A DNA stretch of 64,000 nucleotides from JAXGRD01 sp040766105 (GTDB lineage: Bacteria > Bacillota > Clostridia > Peptostreptococcales > Anaerovoracaceae). The notes under the pieces are model-generated. The model saw nothing but the letters and a program-made list of their open reading frames with translations, was not told the origin of the DNA and ran no database searches. The position numbers were made by a program, and so were the translations under genes. Of the stretch, positions 8,112 to 16,977 are shown in pieces. The DNA lies in contig JAXGRD010000002.1 of NCBI GenBank assembly GCA_040766105.1, positions 1-64,000 on the forward strand. The letters run 5' to 3'. The first letter of the stretch is position 1; each line of letters starts with the position of its first letter.

Positions 8112-9585
8112 TGTCAATAATAAGCAAAAATGTCACCCCTGAGTCGAGTTAATTATCGGACGAAAATGTCACCCCCCTCACTTAAGAAATGCATCTTCAA
8201 GCATTTCCATGATTTCTTGGTCGCTTAAGGTGTAGTCCAGTTTGCTGTAAATGGACTGCCCATATCGATAAGGATGATTTGCGGATAGTAGCTTTCTTGG
8301 TTTAGGTTCCGGCTTTTTCGATGCCTTTCTCTTGGGCGGGATAAATCTAGTGACGTTAAATAGCAGATTTTTGTACTTTACTTTGATTCCCAGTTCGCCC
8401 AAATCAGGATTAAGTAAAACGGTAACTTTTGTTTTTGCTGGAAGCTTTCCAGCGTAATTGCCGTCTTCAACTTTAAAGGATTTGTTCATGTAAGAGAATA
8501 CCCCTCCGGCATCAATTACCCGCTGCTCTCTTATGCAAAAGACATAATCCAAATCCATATACTCAGGAGGCTTCCTAAAGGCTGATTCGGTATCTTCCGG
8601 TTCAACAGCAAACTCGCTGTTGAAGATGTATATATATTCCTTTAGGAACTCATTCGCTGCATCAATGTCGGTAATACCTCTAAGTGCAAATTCAACAGGT
8701 AGGCGGCTTTGCAAGGTCCCCCATAACCTTTCGATACGACCTTTTGCCTGTGGACTTCGAGCAGCGATGAGTTCAACACAAAGATCTTTGAGAGCCATTC
8801 CCAGCTGGGTATCCTTTGCCTTGATACTAGCATCAATCACAGACTTGTCTTTGTTAGGTGATCTAAATATGGTATGCTTGTCAGCATATGCACTGATGGG
8901 TATCCCGAAGTTGGCAATGGTTTGCCTGAATACCTTAAAATACCCGTAAAGGCATTCGTTCTTGCACATAAAGAGCGAAGTCACTTGACTTGTTGCATCA
9001 TCAATACCGCCATGAATGGAGTATTTCTTTCGACTGCCCATGAACCAAGCAAAGGGAGTTGCATCCACTTGCAAAAGGAGCCCGGCCTGCTTTTTTCGTT
9101 TTCTTCTGCGGTGTGGTTTGTATCGCCGCCTTGTTTTAGGAGATGAAATGCCCGCATCTTTCAATATCATATACAAAGAGGAATAGGATATTTGTATACC
9201 ATGATACTCATCCAAAAGACTCCTAAAATGCATGAAATTACACGACTCATAAAGTTTGGTATTTTTTAATTCAATAATCTTCTCCTTCTGTTCAGCAGAA
9301 AAGGCATTGTGTGGAGGTTTCAAAGAATTCTTGTGAACAAGAGCCGCTGCGCCGTGTTCTTTCACTTCCTTCTTTAGGCGTTGTATTTGGCGGCGTGAAA
9401 CTCCTAATGCCTGCGCAGCTTCATTCACCGTAATGAAACCGCTAATTGCTTTGTTGATAATGTCTAACCTAACAAGTTGTTTCTCTGTCAATTTAATCAC
9501 TTCCTGTTTCATGTAAAGATTTTACTATGGGGGTGACATTTTCGCACGATAGATATTAGGGTGACATTATCACATGATAACCACA
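8112..9585 (-). mobile_element. IS1202-like (ISNCY) insertion sequence
   Basis: A complete element of about 1.47 kb with one transposase gene on the minus strand. Both ends carry the same inverted motifs: outer AATGTCACCC (8129-8138 left, inverted at about 9559-9568 right) and inner CGAAAATGTCACCCCC (8161-8176 left) matched inverted by the run at about 9530-9546. The sequence AATCTTGCAGTGACAATA is repeated directly at 8094-8111 and 9585-9602, so a 17-18 bp target duplication flanks the element. Long target duplications are a known property of IS1202-type elements. The intact ends and perfect duplication point to a recent insertion. The exact ends are uncertain by one base. Confidence 0.85.
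8178..9512 (-). CDS. IS1202-like/ISNCY family DDE transposase
   Basis: A 444-residue transposase. Residues 1-60 hold a helix-turn-helix (ITVNEAAQALGVSRRQIQRL) for end binding. The RNase H-fold integrase core has the catalytic triad D150 (LLLQVDATPF), D211 (ISAYADKHT) and E261 (KGRIERLWGTLQ). A basic linker KPHRRRKRKKQ precedes the core, and the C-terminal domain is rich in K/R/P. The architecture is that of the ISNCY group around IS1202. The gene fills the element and is intact, so the copy could still be active. Transcription is directed toward the lipoprotein gene. Confidence 0.85.
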   Translation of the reverse strand: MKQEVIKLTEKQLVRLDIINKAISGFITVNEAAQALGVSRRQIQRLKKEVKEHGAAALVHKNSLKPPHNAFSAEQKEKIIELKNTKLYESCNFMHFRSLLDEYHGIQISYSSLYMILKDAGISSPKTRRRYKPHRRRKRKKQAGLLLQVDATPFAWFMGSRKKYSIHGGIDDATSQVTSLFMCKNECLYGYFKVFRQTIANFGIPISAYADKHTIFRSPNKDKSVIDASIKAKDTQLGMALKDLCVELIAARSPQAKGRIERLWGTLQSRLPVEFALRGITDIDAANEFLKEYIYIFNSEFAVEPEDTESAFRKPPEYMDLDYVFCIREQRVIDAGGVFSYMNKSFKVEDGNYAGKLPAKTKVTVLLNPDLGELGIKVKYKNLLFNVTRFIPPKRKASKKPEPKPRKLLSANHPYRYGQSIYSKLDYTLSDQEIMEMLEDAFLK

Positions 9586-9602
9586 ATCTTGCAGTGACAA
9601 TA
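9585..9602. repeat. target site duplication, right copy
   Basis: Direct repeat of 8094-8111. It ends immediately before the -35 box of the predicted polysaccharide promoter. Confidence 0.85.
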
Positions 9603-9631
9603 GTGACAGAAAGGCAAAACTGTGGTAGAAT
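9603..9631 (+). promoter_or_regulatory. predicted sigma-A promoter of the polysaccharide operon
   Basis: GTGACA, 17-base spacer, TAGAAT, about 80 bases upstream of the first operon gene. The -35 box abuts the insertion-sequence target duplication, so the element replaced whatever lay upstream of the promoter while sparing it. Confidence 0.5.
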
Positions 9632-9710
9632 GCGTCGTTAAAGACTTGCGTCATATGCGTTTTGAAAGTAGAATATACAGTGACAATGGTTAATTAGTAA
9701 GGAGCAATAT

Positions 9711-10691
9711 ATGCAAAAGCGAGTATCGGTTGTCATGCCGGTCTATAACGAAGAACGCTTCATCGGTAAGTGCATCGAGTCACTGCTGCAACAGACATAT
9801 CCCCAGGAAGATATGGAGTGGTTCTTTGTGGACGGCGGATCAACGGATCGGACACGTGAAATCATCAATGAATATATAGAGTTGAAGCCGGACCTTATCC
9901 GACTATTGGACAACCCCAACAAAACAGTACCCTATGCCATGAACATCGGCATCACTGCATCCCAAGGAGAGTACATCGTTCGGTTGGATGCCCATGCGGA
10001 GTACCGGGAAGACTACATCGAAAAGTGCGTCTATTATCTTGACCACACCGATGCAGATAATGTGGGAGGACTGGCGGAGACCATCGGAAGAGGAACTGTT
10101 GGCGGTGCCATTGCACGTATGCTCAGTTCCAAGTTTGGTGTGGGGAATTCCCAGTTCCGAACGGGAGGGAAGAGCGGTTATGTGGATACGGTTCCCTTTG
10201 GCGCTTTTCGCAGAGAGGTGTTTCAAAGAATCGGTCTTTATAACGAAAAGCTGACGAGAAACCAAGATAATGAGATGAACTATCGAATCCGAAAGAACGG
10301 TGGTAAAATCTTTCTATCCGATGATATTAGATTGTCCTACTATTGCCGAGATACCATCAAGGGTATTGCGGACATGGCGGTAAAGAACGGCAGATGGAAT
10401 ATCATCACCATGAAGTTGTGTCCCGGAACTATGGGCGTACGTCATTTCATCCCTCTGGTATTTCTGTTGTCCTTAATTGTCATGACGGTCCTGTCATTGC
10501 TTTGGTGGGTGATGGCTGTACTGTTCGCTGTGGAGTTGGGTTTATATCTGCTTTTAGATATTATCTTCTCGGCAAAAGGGGCGACAGGCTTAAAGGAGTT
10601 TGGATTATTATTGATATTATTTCCGATTTTCCATTTGTCCTACGGATGGGGTTCGCTCATGGGAATACTGGGATTGCATAAGTGGAAGTGA
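9711..10691 (+). CDS. GT2 family glycosyltransferase (ExoA-like)
   Basis: A 326-residue membrane-bound GT-A glycosyltransferase. The N-terminus RVSVVMPVYNEERFIGKCIESL is the family opening, followed by FFVDGGSTDRT and the metal/UDP-binding LDAHAEY (DxD-like). PFGAFRREVF and the acceptor-site NQDNEMNYRI (ED/D-like catalytic base region) follow. Three hydrophobic segments close the protein from about residue 245. It resembles ExoA of succinoglycan synthesis. RBS AAGGAGCAATAT precedes the ATG. It is the first gene of the operon and would extend the lipid-linked repeat unit. Confidence 0.85.
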   Translation: MQKRVSVVMPVYNEERFIGKCIESLLQQTYPQEDMEWFFVDGGSTDRTREIINEYIELKPDLIRLLDNPNKTVPYAMNIGITASQGEYIVRLDAHAEYREDYIEKCVYYLDHTDADNVGGLAETIGRGTVGGAIARMLSSKFGVGNSQFRTGGKSGYVDTVPFGAFRREVFQRIGLYNEKLTRNQDNEMNYRIRKNGGKIFLSDDIRLSYYCRDTIKGIADMAVKNGRWNIITMKLCPGTMGVRHFIPLVFLLSLIVMTVLSLLWWVMAVLFAVELGLYLLLDIIFSAKGATGLKEFGLLLILFPIFHLSYGWGSLMGILGLHKWK

Positions 10692-10704
10692 AATTGGAGC
10701 TAAT

Positions 10705-12006
10705 TTGAAGGAATTAATCGTAAAAGGTAAGAACACCATAAGCGTTCTTTGGAAAAAGGGTGCTTTCCATATTTTGATTGGAAACTTTGCCACAAAGTTC
10801 GTCACATTCTTTGGATCCATTGTCCTGATTAGACTCATGTCAAAGTCGGACTTTGGTCAATTGGGATACATGGAAAACATCTACAGCTATGCATTCATCT
10901 GCTCCGGGCTGGGTCTATACAATGCTCTCTTAAGATACAGTGTTCTAAGCAAAGAAGTCGAAAAAAAATACAGTTATTATAAATATGCTTTGATTCGAGG
11001 GACGGCATACAACGTACTTATTGTAGTTGCAGTCGTCATCTTTAATCTGCTCTATAATCATCCCGACAACTTTATGGCTGCAAGCGCCCTCATACCGGTG
11101 TTGATTTTGGCTTTACCCTTCCAAGACATGGTCAACACAACACAGATGAACGAGAGGGCCATGTTGAACAACAAGCGATTTGCCCTGGTTTCCGTGGGGA
11201 GTGCCTTCCTTTTGGTTATGGCAAGAGTGTTGGGAGCCTATGCTGACAATCTCTTTGGCGTGGTAATTGGCGTGGTTTTGGCCAACGTGCTCCTTGGTTT
11301 GTTTCTCGTCTTTTCCGGTTATCGACAATACTTTAAGGGCGTAAAAGCAGCAGTGCTTACGAAATTTGAGAAGAGACAGGCAAATGTCTATTCCTTTCAA
11401 TACATGATAACCAATGGTCTGTGGGCAGTCTTCATGCTGATGGATGTTTTTCTACTGGGAAGATTATTGGGCGACCCTACCATCGTTGCTGAATACAAGA
11501 CTGCATACACATTCGCTGCTGCGATTTCCATAGTGGGTAGCGCCATTGCTATCTTTGTATCCCCCTACTTCATCAAGAATGAAAATAACCTGCCTTGGGT
11601 GAGAAAAAACTATATCAAGAACATTGGAGCATGTACTGCTCTGGTGGGATTGCTGGTACTGTTTCTCTTCCTGTTTGCTGAACCGATTATTCTATTGGCC
11701 TTTGGAGCAAAGTATGGAAATATCGTATATCTCATGCGAATCCTATTGATTTCCAGCTTCATCAACAATGCCTTTCGTGCATCGACGGCCAATTTACTGG
11801 CGGCAATGGGGCAGGTGAAATACAACATGATCATCTCAGCCATCGGCCTGGCCTTACAGATTGGTGTGAACCTTCTTCTCATACCCAGATACGGCGCGGA
11901 GGGTGCAGCATATACGGGCATCGCAGTTTATGGCATAATGTCCATCTTGTTGTTTATCGTATTCAACAAAAAATATAAAATCATTGGAAGAAAGAATAAG
12001 GAGTAA
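10705..12006 (+). CDS. wzx: polysaccharide flippase (Wzx/PST family)
   Basis: A 433-residue membrane protein with about 12 to 14 hydrophobic segments and the MATE/PST-type opening FHILIGNFATKFVTFFGSIVLIRLMSKSDFGQLGYMENIY. Wzx proteins move undecaprenyl-diphosphate-linked repeat units across the cytoplasmic membrane. The start is TTG at 10705 with GGAG upstream. Its stop (TAA at 12004) lies just before the next gene. Polymerase and chain-length genes further along complete a Wzx/Wzy system. Confidence 0.85.
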   Translation: MKELIVKGKNTISVLWKKGAFHILIGNFATKFVTFFGSIVLIRLMSKSDFGQLGYMENIYSYAFICSGLGLYNALLRYSVLSKEVEKKYSYYKYALIRGTAYNVLIVVAVVIFNLLYNHPDNFMAASALIPVLILALPFQDMVNTTQMNERAMLNNKRFALVSVGSAFLLVMARVLGAYADNLFGVVIGVVLANVLLGLFLVFSGYRQYFKGVKAAVLTKFEKRQANVYSFQYMITNGLWAVFMLMDVFLLGRLLGDPTIVAEYKTAYTFAAAISIVGSAIAIFVSPYFIKNENNLPWVRKNYIKNIGACTALVGLLVLFLFLFAEPIILLAFGAKYGNIVYLMRILLISSFINNAFRASTANLLAAMGQVKYNMIISAIGLALQIGVNLLLIPRYGAEGAAYTGIAVYGIMSILLFIVFNKKYKIIGRKNKE

Positions 12007-12010
12007 AAAA

Positions 12011-13147
12011 ATGCAGTTTAGAGATTTAAAAACCCAATATAAGGTTTTACAGAAAGATATGGATGCCGCTATTTTGGAGGTGGCTGAAAAATGCAACTTC
12101 ATCATGGGCAATCAGGTGACGGAACTGGAAAAGGAACTTGCCCAATACGTCGGCGTCAAGCACTGCATTACCTGTGCCAATGGAACGGATGCCCTTTCTT
12201 TGGCAATGATGGTGTGGGAAATCGGCGAAGGAGATGCCGTATTCGTCCCTGATTTCACGTTCTTCTCTTCCGGAGAGATCGTTTCCCATGCAGGAGGGAC
12301 TCCTGTATTTGTCGATGTAGATAAAGATACCTTCAATCTGGACCCGGAGAAGCTGGAAGAGATGATTGGGCGAGTGGAAAAGGAAGGGAAGCTGAAACCG
12401 AGCGCAATCATAGCCGTGGACCTCTTTGGCCTGCCTGCCGATTATTCCGCAATCCGAAAGATTGCCGATGCACACGGACTGTTGCTGTTGGAAGACGGTG
12501 CCCAGGGCTTCGGCGGTGAAATCGATGGAAAGCGGGCCTGTAGCTTTGGCGATATCAGTACAACTTCATTTTTCCCTGCAAAGCCATTGGGTTGCTATGG
12601 GGATGGCGGTGCCATCTTCACGGATAATGATGAATGGGCAAAGCTTGCAGCATCCTATCGAGTTCACGGAAAGGGTGAAAGCAAGTATGATAACGTGAGA
12701 ATCGGCTTGAATACCAGGCTGGACACCATGCAAGCCGCCGTCCTGAAAATAAAGCTCAAGGCCTTTGAGGACTATGAGGTGGCGGACATTAATAAGGTGG
12801 CGGATAGATATACTGCCCTGTTAGACGGTGTGGTAAAAACCCCCTATGTACCCAAGGGATACACATCCAGCTGGGCCCAGTACACCATACAACTAAAAGA
12901 CCGGGAGACCCGGGACGCATTGCAGAAATATTTGAAGGAGCGAGAGATTCCTTCCATGATTTATTATCAAAAACCCATGCATCAGCAAGGGGCGTTTAGG
13001 GACCAGACTTTCCATGGAGAAGATTATGCAGTGACCATTCAGCTGTGTGATACGGTGCTGTCTCTTCCCATGCACCCTTATCTGAAAGAAGAAGATATCA
13101 ATACTGTCACAGAGGCAATAAAAGCCTTTGGAAAGATTGATAAATAG
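12011..13147 (+). CDS. wbpE: UDP-2-acetamido-2-deoxy-3-oxo-glucuronate aminotransferase (WbpE/WlbC type)
   Basis: A 378-residue PLP-dependent DegT/DnrJ aminotransferase. It starts MQFRDLKTQY and closely follows the WbpE pattern: CANGTDAL near residue 55, EDGAQGFGG with the PLP-ring Asp/Gln, SFFPAKPLGCYGDGGAIF with the Schiff-base lysine at about 190, and VGLNTRLDT-type NTRLDTMQAA. The ATG at 12011 follows AAGGAG. WbpE puts an amino group at C3 of the UDP-3-keto sugar made by WbpB, using glutamate. WbpA, WbpB and WbpD homologues lie downstream, so the whole path to UDP-2,3-diacetamido-2,3-dideoxyglucuronate is encoded here. Confidence 0.85.
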   Translation: MQFRDLKTQYKVLQKDMDAAILEVAEKCNFIMGNQVTELEKELAQYVGVKHCITCANGTDALSLAMMVWEIGEGDAVFVPDFTFFSSGEIVSHAGGTPVFVDVDKDTFNLDPEKLEEMIGRVEKEGKLKPSAIIAVDLFGLPADYSAIRKIADAHGLLLLEDGAQGFGGEIDGKRACSFGDISTTSFFPAKPLGCYGDGGAIFTDNDEWAKLAASYRVHGKGESKYDNVRIGLNTRLDTMQAAVLKIKLKAFEDYEVADINKVADRYTALLDGVVKTPYVPKGYTSSWAQYTIQLKDRETRDALQKYLKEREIPSMIYYQKPMHQQGAFRDQTFHGEDYAVTIQLCDTVLSLPMHPYLKEEDINTVTEAIKAFGKIDK

Positions 13148-13209
13148 CGGTAATTGTGATACACTAATATGCGGTTTATTGCATGATTCATTGATTTGGG
13201 AGTTAAAGT

Positions 13210-15051
13210 TTGAAGGAAATTTTCTATAAGCAGAAAATAAGACAGTCGGCGTTCATTCTGATTGATATACTCATCGTGCTCGTCAGTGCTTATTTGGCAT
13301 TGGCCATACGATTTACCTTTGGTGTATTTCCATTGGAGTATAAGATTCTCATGTTTCGTTGTCTGCCTTTTGATATTGTCATTACCATTGCTGTCTTTTG
13401 GTACTTTAAACTATATCACAGCATATGGACCTATGCTTCCGTCAACGAACTGGCAAAGATACTAAAGGCCACGGCCTTAGTTAACTTGATAGAATTAATG
13501 TATAAGGTGCTTCTTGTGTATAATATGCCAAGAAGTTTCTACATTCTCAACTTCGGCTTCATGCTGATCTTGGTTCTGGCATCCAGACTTTCTATCCGCA
13601 TCTTTCACTACTATAGGACCGGCTCCAATTATAAGCGAGAAGATGTAAAGCGAACCATGATCATCGGTGCCGGAGCGGCCGGTGCCATGCTCATCAATGA
13701 ATTGTCCAACTACAGCGCAGCCGGCAACAAGGTGGTCTGCATTATCGATGACAATAAAGAGAAGAAGGGCAGGTACCTTCGCGGCATTCAAATCGTAGGG
13801 GGCAGAGAAAGCATTCTGTCCTCCGTTGAGAAATACAAGGTGGATGAAATCATTTTGGCTATCCCTTCGGCTGGTCAAACGCAAATCAGCAGCATTCTTG
13901 AAATCTGCAACAAGGCAGATGTAAGGCTGCGAATTCTTCCCGCTATCACTAAGACATTGGATGGGAAACTATCCGGCAATATCCGAGATATTTCTTACCA
14001 AGATTTACTGGGAAGAGACCAGGTGATTGTCAACGAAGAGGGAATCAAGGAATTTATCGGAGGCAATACTGTGCTGGTGACAGGGGGCGGAGGCTCCATT
14101 GGATCGGAACTGTGTCGCCAAATCGTCGCATCGTATCCTAAAACACTGATCATCTATGATATTTACGAGAACAATGCCTATGACATCCAGATGGAACTGA
14201 TTCGTCGTTTCCCCGATGTGGATATTCAGGCAATTATCGGCTCAGTGAGAGACAAGGCACGCTTGGAGAAAGTGTTTCAACAGTATCGACCTAGCGTGGT
14301 GTATCATGCAGCGGCCCATAAGCACGTTCCCCTCATGGAAGTTTCACCCAATGAGGCTGTAAAGAACAACTGCATGGGGACCTTAAACACCGTTCAGTTG
14401 GCAGATCAATACGGAGTAGAGACCTTTGTGTTGATTTCCACCGACAAAGCGGTCAGGCCCACCAACATCATGGGTGCCACCAAGCGAATCTGTGAAATGA
14501 TCATCCAAACATATAACATGAAATCGAAAACCAATTTCGTGGCTGTTCGCTTTGGAAACGTCCTGGGAAGCAACGGCTCTGTAATACCGCTTTTCTTAAA
14601 GCAAATCGATAAGGGTGGTCCTGTGACCGTAACCCATAGGGAAATCACCAGATATTTCATGACCATTCCGGAGGCTGTCTCCCTAGTTCTCCAAGCGGGA
14701 CTTTACGCAAAAGGCGGAGAAATCTTTGTCTTGGATATGGGCAAGCAGGTGAAAATCTACGATTTGGCGGTCAGCTTGATTAAGCTAAAGGGATACAAGC
14801 CACATACGGATATAGAAATCGAAATCGTCGGCCTTCGTCCCGGAGAAAAGCTATACGAGGAAATACTCATGGATGAAGAGGGCTTAGAGAAAACCCAGAA
14901 CAAGCTGATCTTTATCGGAAAGCCCATAAAGCTGAAAACCGATTTTGAAGAAAAACTGGACGGATTGATACGCAGTGCCAATGAAAACGTCAATAACATC
15001 AAAGAATTGACGGAAGACATCTGCGAGACATATACCATTACAGACAATTAA
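13210..15051 (+). CDS. membrane-bound UDP-sugar 4,6-dehydratase (CapD/WbpM/PglF type)
   Basis: A 613-residue protein. Four N-terminal transmembrane helices (to about residue 125) precede a first nucleotide-binding fold (TMIIGAGAAGAML) and a second, catalytic SDR fold starting TVLVTGGGGSIGSELCRQ near residue 290. The large-dehydratase motif STDKAVRPTNIMGATKR replaces the usual YxxxK. Such enzymes convert UDP-GlcNAc to the 4-keto-6-deoxy sugar, the first step to bacillosamine or related amino sugars. The start is TTG at 13210. It is followed after 11 bases by an aminotransferase, then by a phosphoglycosyl transferase, matching PglF-PglE-PglC order of function. Confidence 0.85.
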   Translation: MKEIFYKQKIRQSAFILIDILIVLVSAYLALAIRFTFGVFPLEYKILMFRCLPFDIVITIAVFWYFKLYHSIWTYASVNELAKILKATALVNLIELMYKVLLVYNMPRSFYILNFGFMLILVLASRLSIRIFHYYRTGSNYKREDVKRTMIIGAGAAGAMLINELSNYSAAGNKVVCIIDDNKEKKGRYLRGIQIVGGRESILSSVEKYKVDEIILAIPSAGQTQISSILEICNKADVRLRILPAITKTLDGKLSGNIRDISYQDLLGRDQVIVNEEGIKEFIGGNTVLVTGGGGSIGSELCRQIVASYPKTLIIYDIYENNAYDIQMELIRRFPDVDIQAIIGSVRDKARLEKVFQQYRPSVVYHAAAHKHVPLMEVSPNEAVKNNCMGTLNTVQLADQYGVETFVLISTDKAVRPTNIMGATKRICEMIIQTYNMKSKTNFVAVRFGNVLGSNGSVIPLFLKQIDKGGPVTVTHREITRYFMTIPEAVSLVLQAGLYAKGGEIFVLDMGKQVKIYDLAVSLIKLKGYKPHTDIEIEIVGLRPGEKLYEEILMDEEGLEKTQNKLIFIGKPIKLKTDFEEKLDGLIRSANENVNNIKELTEDICETYTITDN

Positions 15052-15061
15052 GGAGAAGAAA

Positions 15062-16270
15062 TTGAACATACCGTTTTCACCCCCGGATATCACGGAACTG
15101 GAAATCCATGAAGTTGTAGAGGCACTCCAATCCGGTTGGATCACCACCGGTGCACGAACCAAAGAACTGGAAAGACAGATTGCAGAATACATTGGTCTGC
15201 CCAAATGTGTTTGCTTAAACTCTGCAACCGCTGCCATGGAGATGACACTTCGCGTTTTGGGGATCGGCCCGGGAGACGAAGTAATCACTTCCGCATATAC
15301 GTATACAGCAACCGCCTCCGTCATCGATCATGTGGGGGCAAAAATTGTGCTGGTAGATACCATGGCTGACAGCTTTGAAATCAACTACGATCAAGTAGAA
15401 GAAGCCATCAATGAAAAGACGAAGGCAATTATCCCTGTGGATATTGGCGGAAGACTGTGCAACTATGAAAGACTTCAGGAAATTGTGGAGAAAAAGAAGG
15501 ACCTTTTTACTCCAGGAAGCCCCTTGCAGGAGAAATTTGGGCGAGTGATTCTCATTGCCGATTCCGCACATGGATTCGGCGCACAGTACAAGGGTGTGCG
15601 TAGCGGAAATTTTGCCGACTTTACCAACTTCAGTTTTCATGCAGTGAAGAACTTTACCACGGGAGAAGGTGGTGCGGTAGTTTGGAAAGAAGTAGAAGGT
15701 CTGGATAATGATGCCCTCTACAAGGAGTATATGCTCTTCTCACTTCACGGACAGAGTAAGGATGCCCTTGCCAAGACAAAGCTTGGTTCCTGGGAATACG
15801 ACATTGTGTATCCGGCCTACAAGTGCAATATGACGGATTTACAGGCTGCCATCGGACTGAAACAGATGGAACGATATGACAAGTTGTTGAAACGAAGAGC
15901 GGAAATCATAAAGAAATACGATGAAACAGTGCTTTCACAAGGCTGGAAGAGACTGGAGCATTTCGATGAAAACAATCAGTCCAGCGGACACCTATATCTG
16001 CTGCGCATACCCGGAATCGGAGAAGAAGAGAGAAACCGGATCATCACCGGAATGGGAGAAGCCGGCATAGCGACCAATGTCCACTACAAGCCTCTTCCCA
16101 TGCTGACGGCATATAGCAAGATGGGATTCAAAATGGAAGATTTCCCCAATGCCTTTGCCCAATATGAAAATGAAATCACCCTTCCCCTTCACACAAAATT
16201 GACCGATGAGGAAGTGGCATATATATGTGACCATTTGGTAACCGTTGTTGGGGAGGTTATGAAAGGATGA
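15062..16270 (+). CDS. DegT/DnrJ/EryC1/StrS aminotransferase (PglE-like)
   Basis: A 402-residue PLP enzyme that starts IPFSPPDITELEIHEVVEALQSGWITTG, the typical opening of UDP-4-keto sugar aminotransferases. Further signs are NSATAAMEM near residue 57, IADSAHGFGA and FSFHAVKNFTTGEGGA with the PLP lysine near 195. The start is TTG at 15062 behind GGAGAAG. It probably aminates the 4-keto sugar made by the preceding dehydratase. An insertion around DIGGRLCNYERLQEIVEKKKDL is longer than in PglE, so substrate identity is inferred from context. The 3' end overlaps the next start (ATGAAAGGATGA). Confidence 0.8.
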   Translation: MNIPFSPPDITELEIHEVVEALQSGWITTGARTKELERQIAEYIGLPKCVCLNSATAAMEMTLRVLGIGPGDEVITSAYTYTATASVIDHVGAKIVLVDTMADSFEINYDQVEEAINEKTKAIIPVDIGGRLCNYERLQEIVEKKKDLFTPGSPLQEKFGRVILIADSAHGFGAQYKGVRSGNFADFTNFSFHAVKNFTTGEGGAVVWKEVEGLDNDALYKEYMLFSLHGQSKDALAKTKLGSWEYDIVYPAYKCNMTDLQAAIGLKQMERYDKLLKRRAEIIKKYDETVLSQGWKRLEHFDENNQSSGHLYLLRIPGIGEEERNRIITGMGEAGIATNVHYKPLPMLTAYSKMGFKMEDFPNAFAQYENEITLPLHTKLTDEEVAYICDHLVTVVGEVMKG

Positions 16271-16950
16271 AGTTTCTTCCTTGGGAGGACTTGTCGTCAT
16301 CCATGAAAAAAGAAGCGGTGAGACCCTACTACCAAAAGTTGGCAGCCAAGAGAGGAAGCCTCTTTTTCAAGAGAGTGTTCGACATTTTGGGATCTATATT
16401 CCTCATCATCCTTCTGTCCATACCTATGATTGCAGTAGCTCTGTGGATTAAGGGAGACTCGAAAGGTCCGGTGTTCTTTCGCCAAGTGAGAATCACCCAG
16501 TACGGAAAGGAGTTTCGCATCTTCAAGTTTCGTACCATGGTAGTCAACGCAGAAGCCTTGGGAGCACAGGTGACGGGGAGCAATGACAGCAGGATTACCA
16601 AGGTGGGCATGAAGATAAGAAAGGTACGCTTGGACGAACTGCCTCAGCTGTTCAATATATTGACAGGGGACATGACCTTTGTGGGGACACGACCGGAGGT
16701 GCCAAGATATGTGGCCCAATACTCGGATGAAATGATGGCAACCTTGTTGTTGCCCGCAGGTGTAACCAGTCTGGCATCCATTACATTTAAGGATGAAGAT
16801 GAGATGATGGAAGGTGCGACCAATCCCGATGAGGTATATGTGGAGAAGGTTCTTCCCATAAAAATGGAATACAATTTACGCAGCATAGAGGAGTTCGGCT
16901 TTTGGAAGGACATCGGAATGCTGTTCAAAACCGTTAAAGCAGTTGTATAA
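16267..16950 (+). CDS. initiating phosphoglycosyl transferase (PglC/WcaJ type)
   Basis: A 227-residue monotopic phosphoglycosyl transferase. One membrane-associated helix (FDILGSIFLIILLSIPMIAVALW, given here as landmarks from residue 37) is followed by GPVFFRQVR, the FKFRTM motif, RKVRLDELPQLFN with the catalytic Asp-Glu pair, and GTRPEVP. The family transfers a sugar-1-phosphate from UDP to undecaprenyl phosphate and so starts the repeat unit. Following directly on the 4,6-dehydratase and aminotransferase, it likely uses an amino-trideoxy sugar. The last bases (TATAAAGG) precede a new RBS for the dehydrogenase. Confidence 0.85.
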   Translation: MKFLPWEDLSSSMKKEAVRPYYQKLAAKRGSLFFKRVFDILGSIFLIILLSIPMIAVALWIKGDSKGPVFFRQVRITQYGKEFRIFKFRTMVVNAEALGAQVTGSNDSRITKVGMKIRKVRLDELPQLFNILTGDMTFVGTRPEVPRYVAQYSDEMMATLLLPAGVTSLASITFKDEDEMMEGATNPDEVYVEKVLPIKMEYNLRSIEEFGFWKDIGMLFKTVKAVV

Positions 16951-16977
16951 AGGTTTGGAATTATAAGGAGACCAAAG

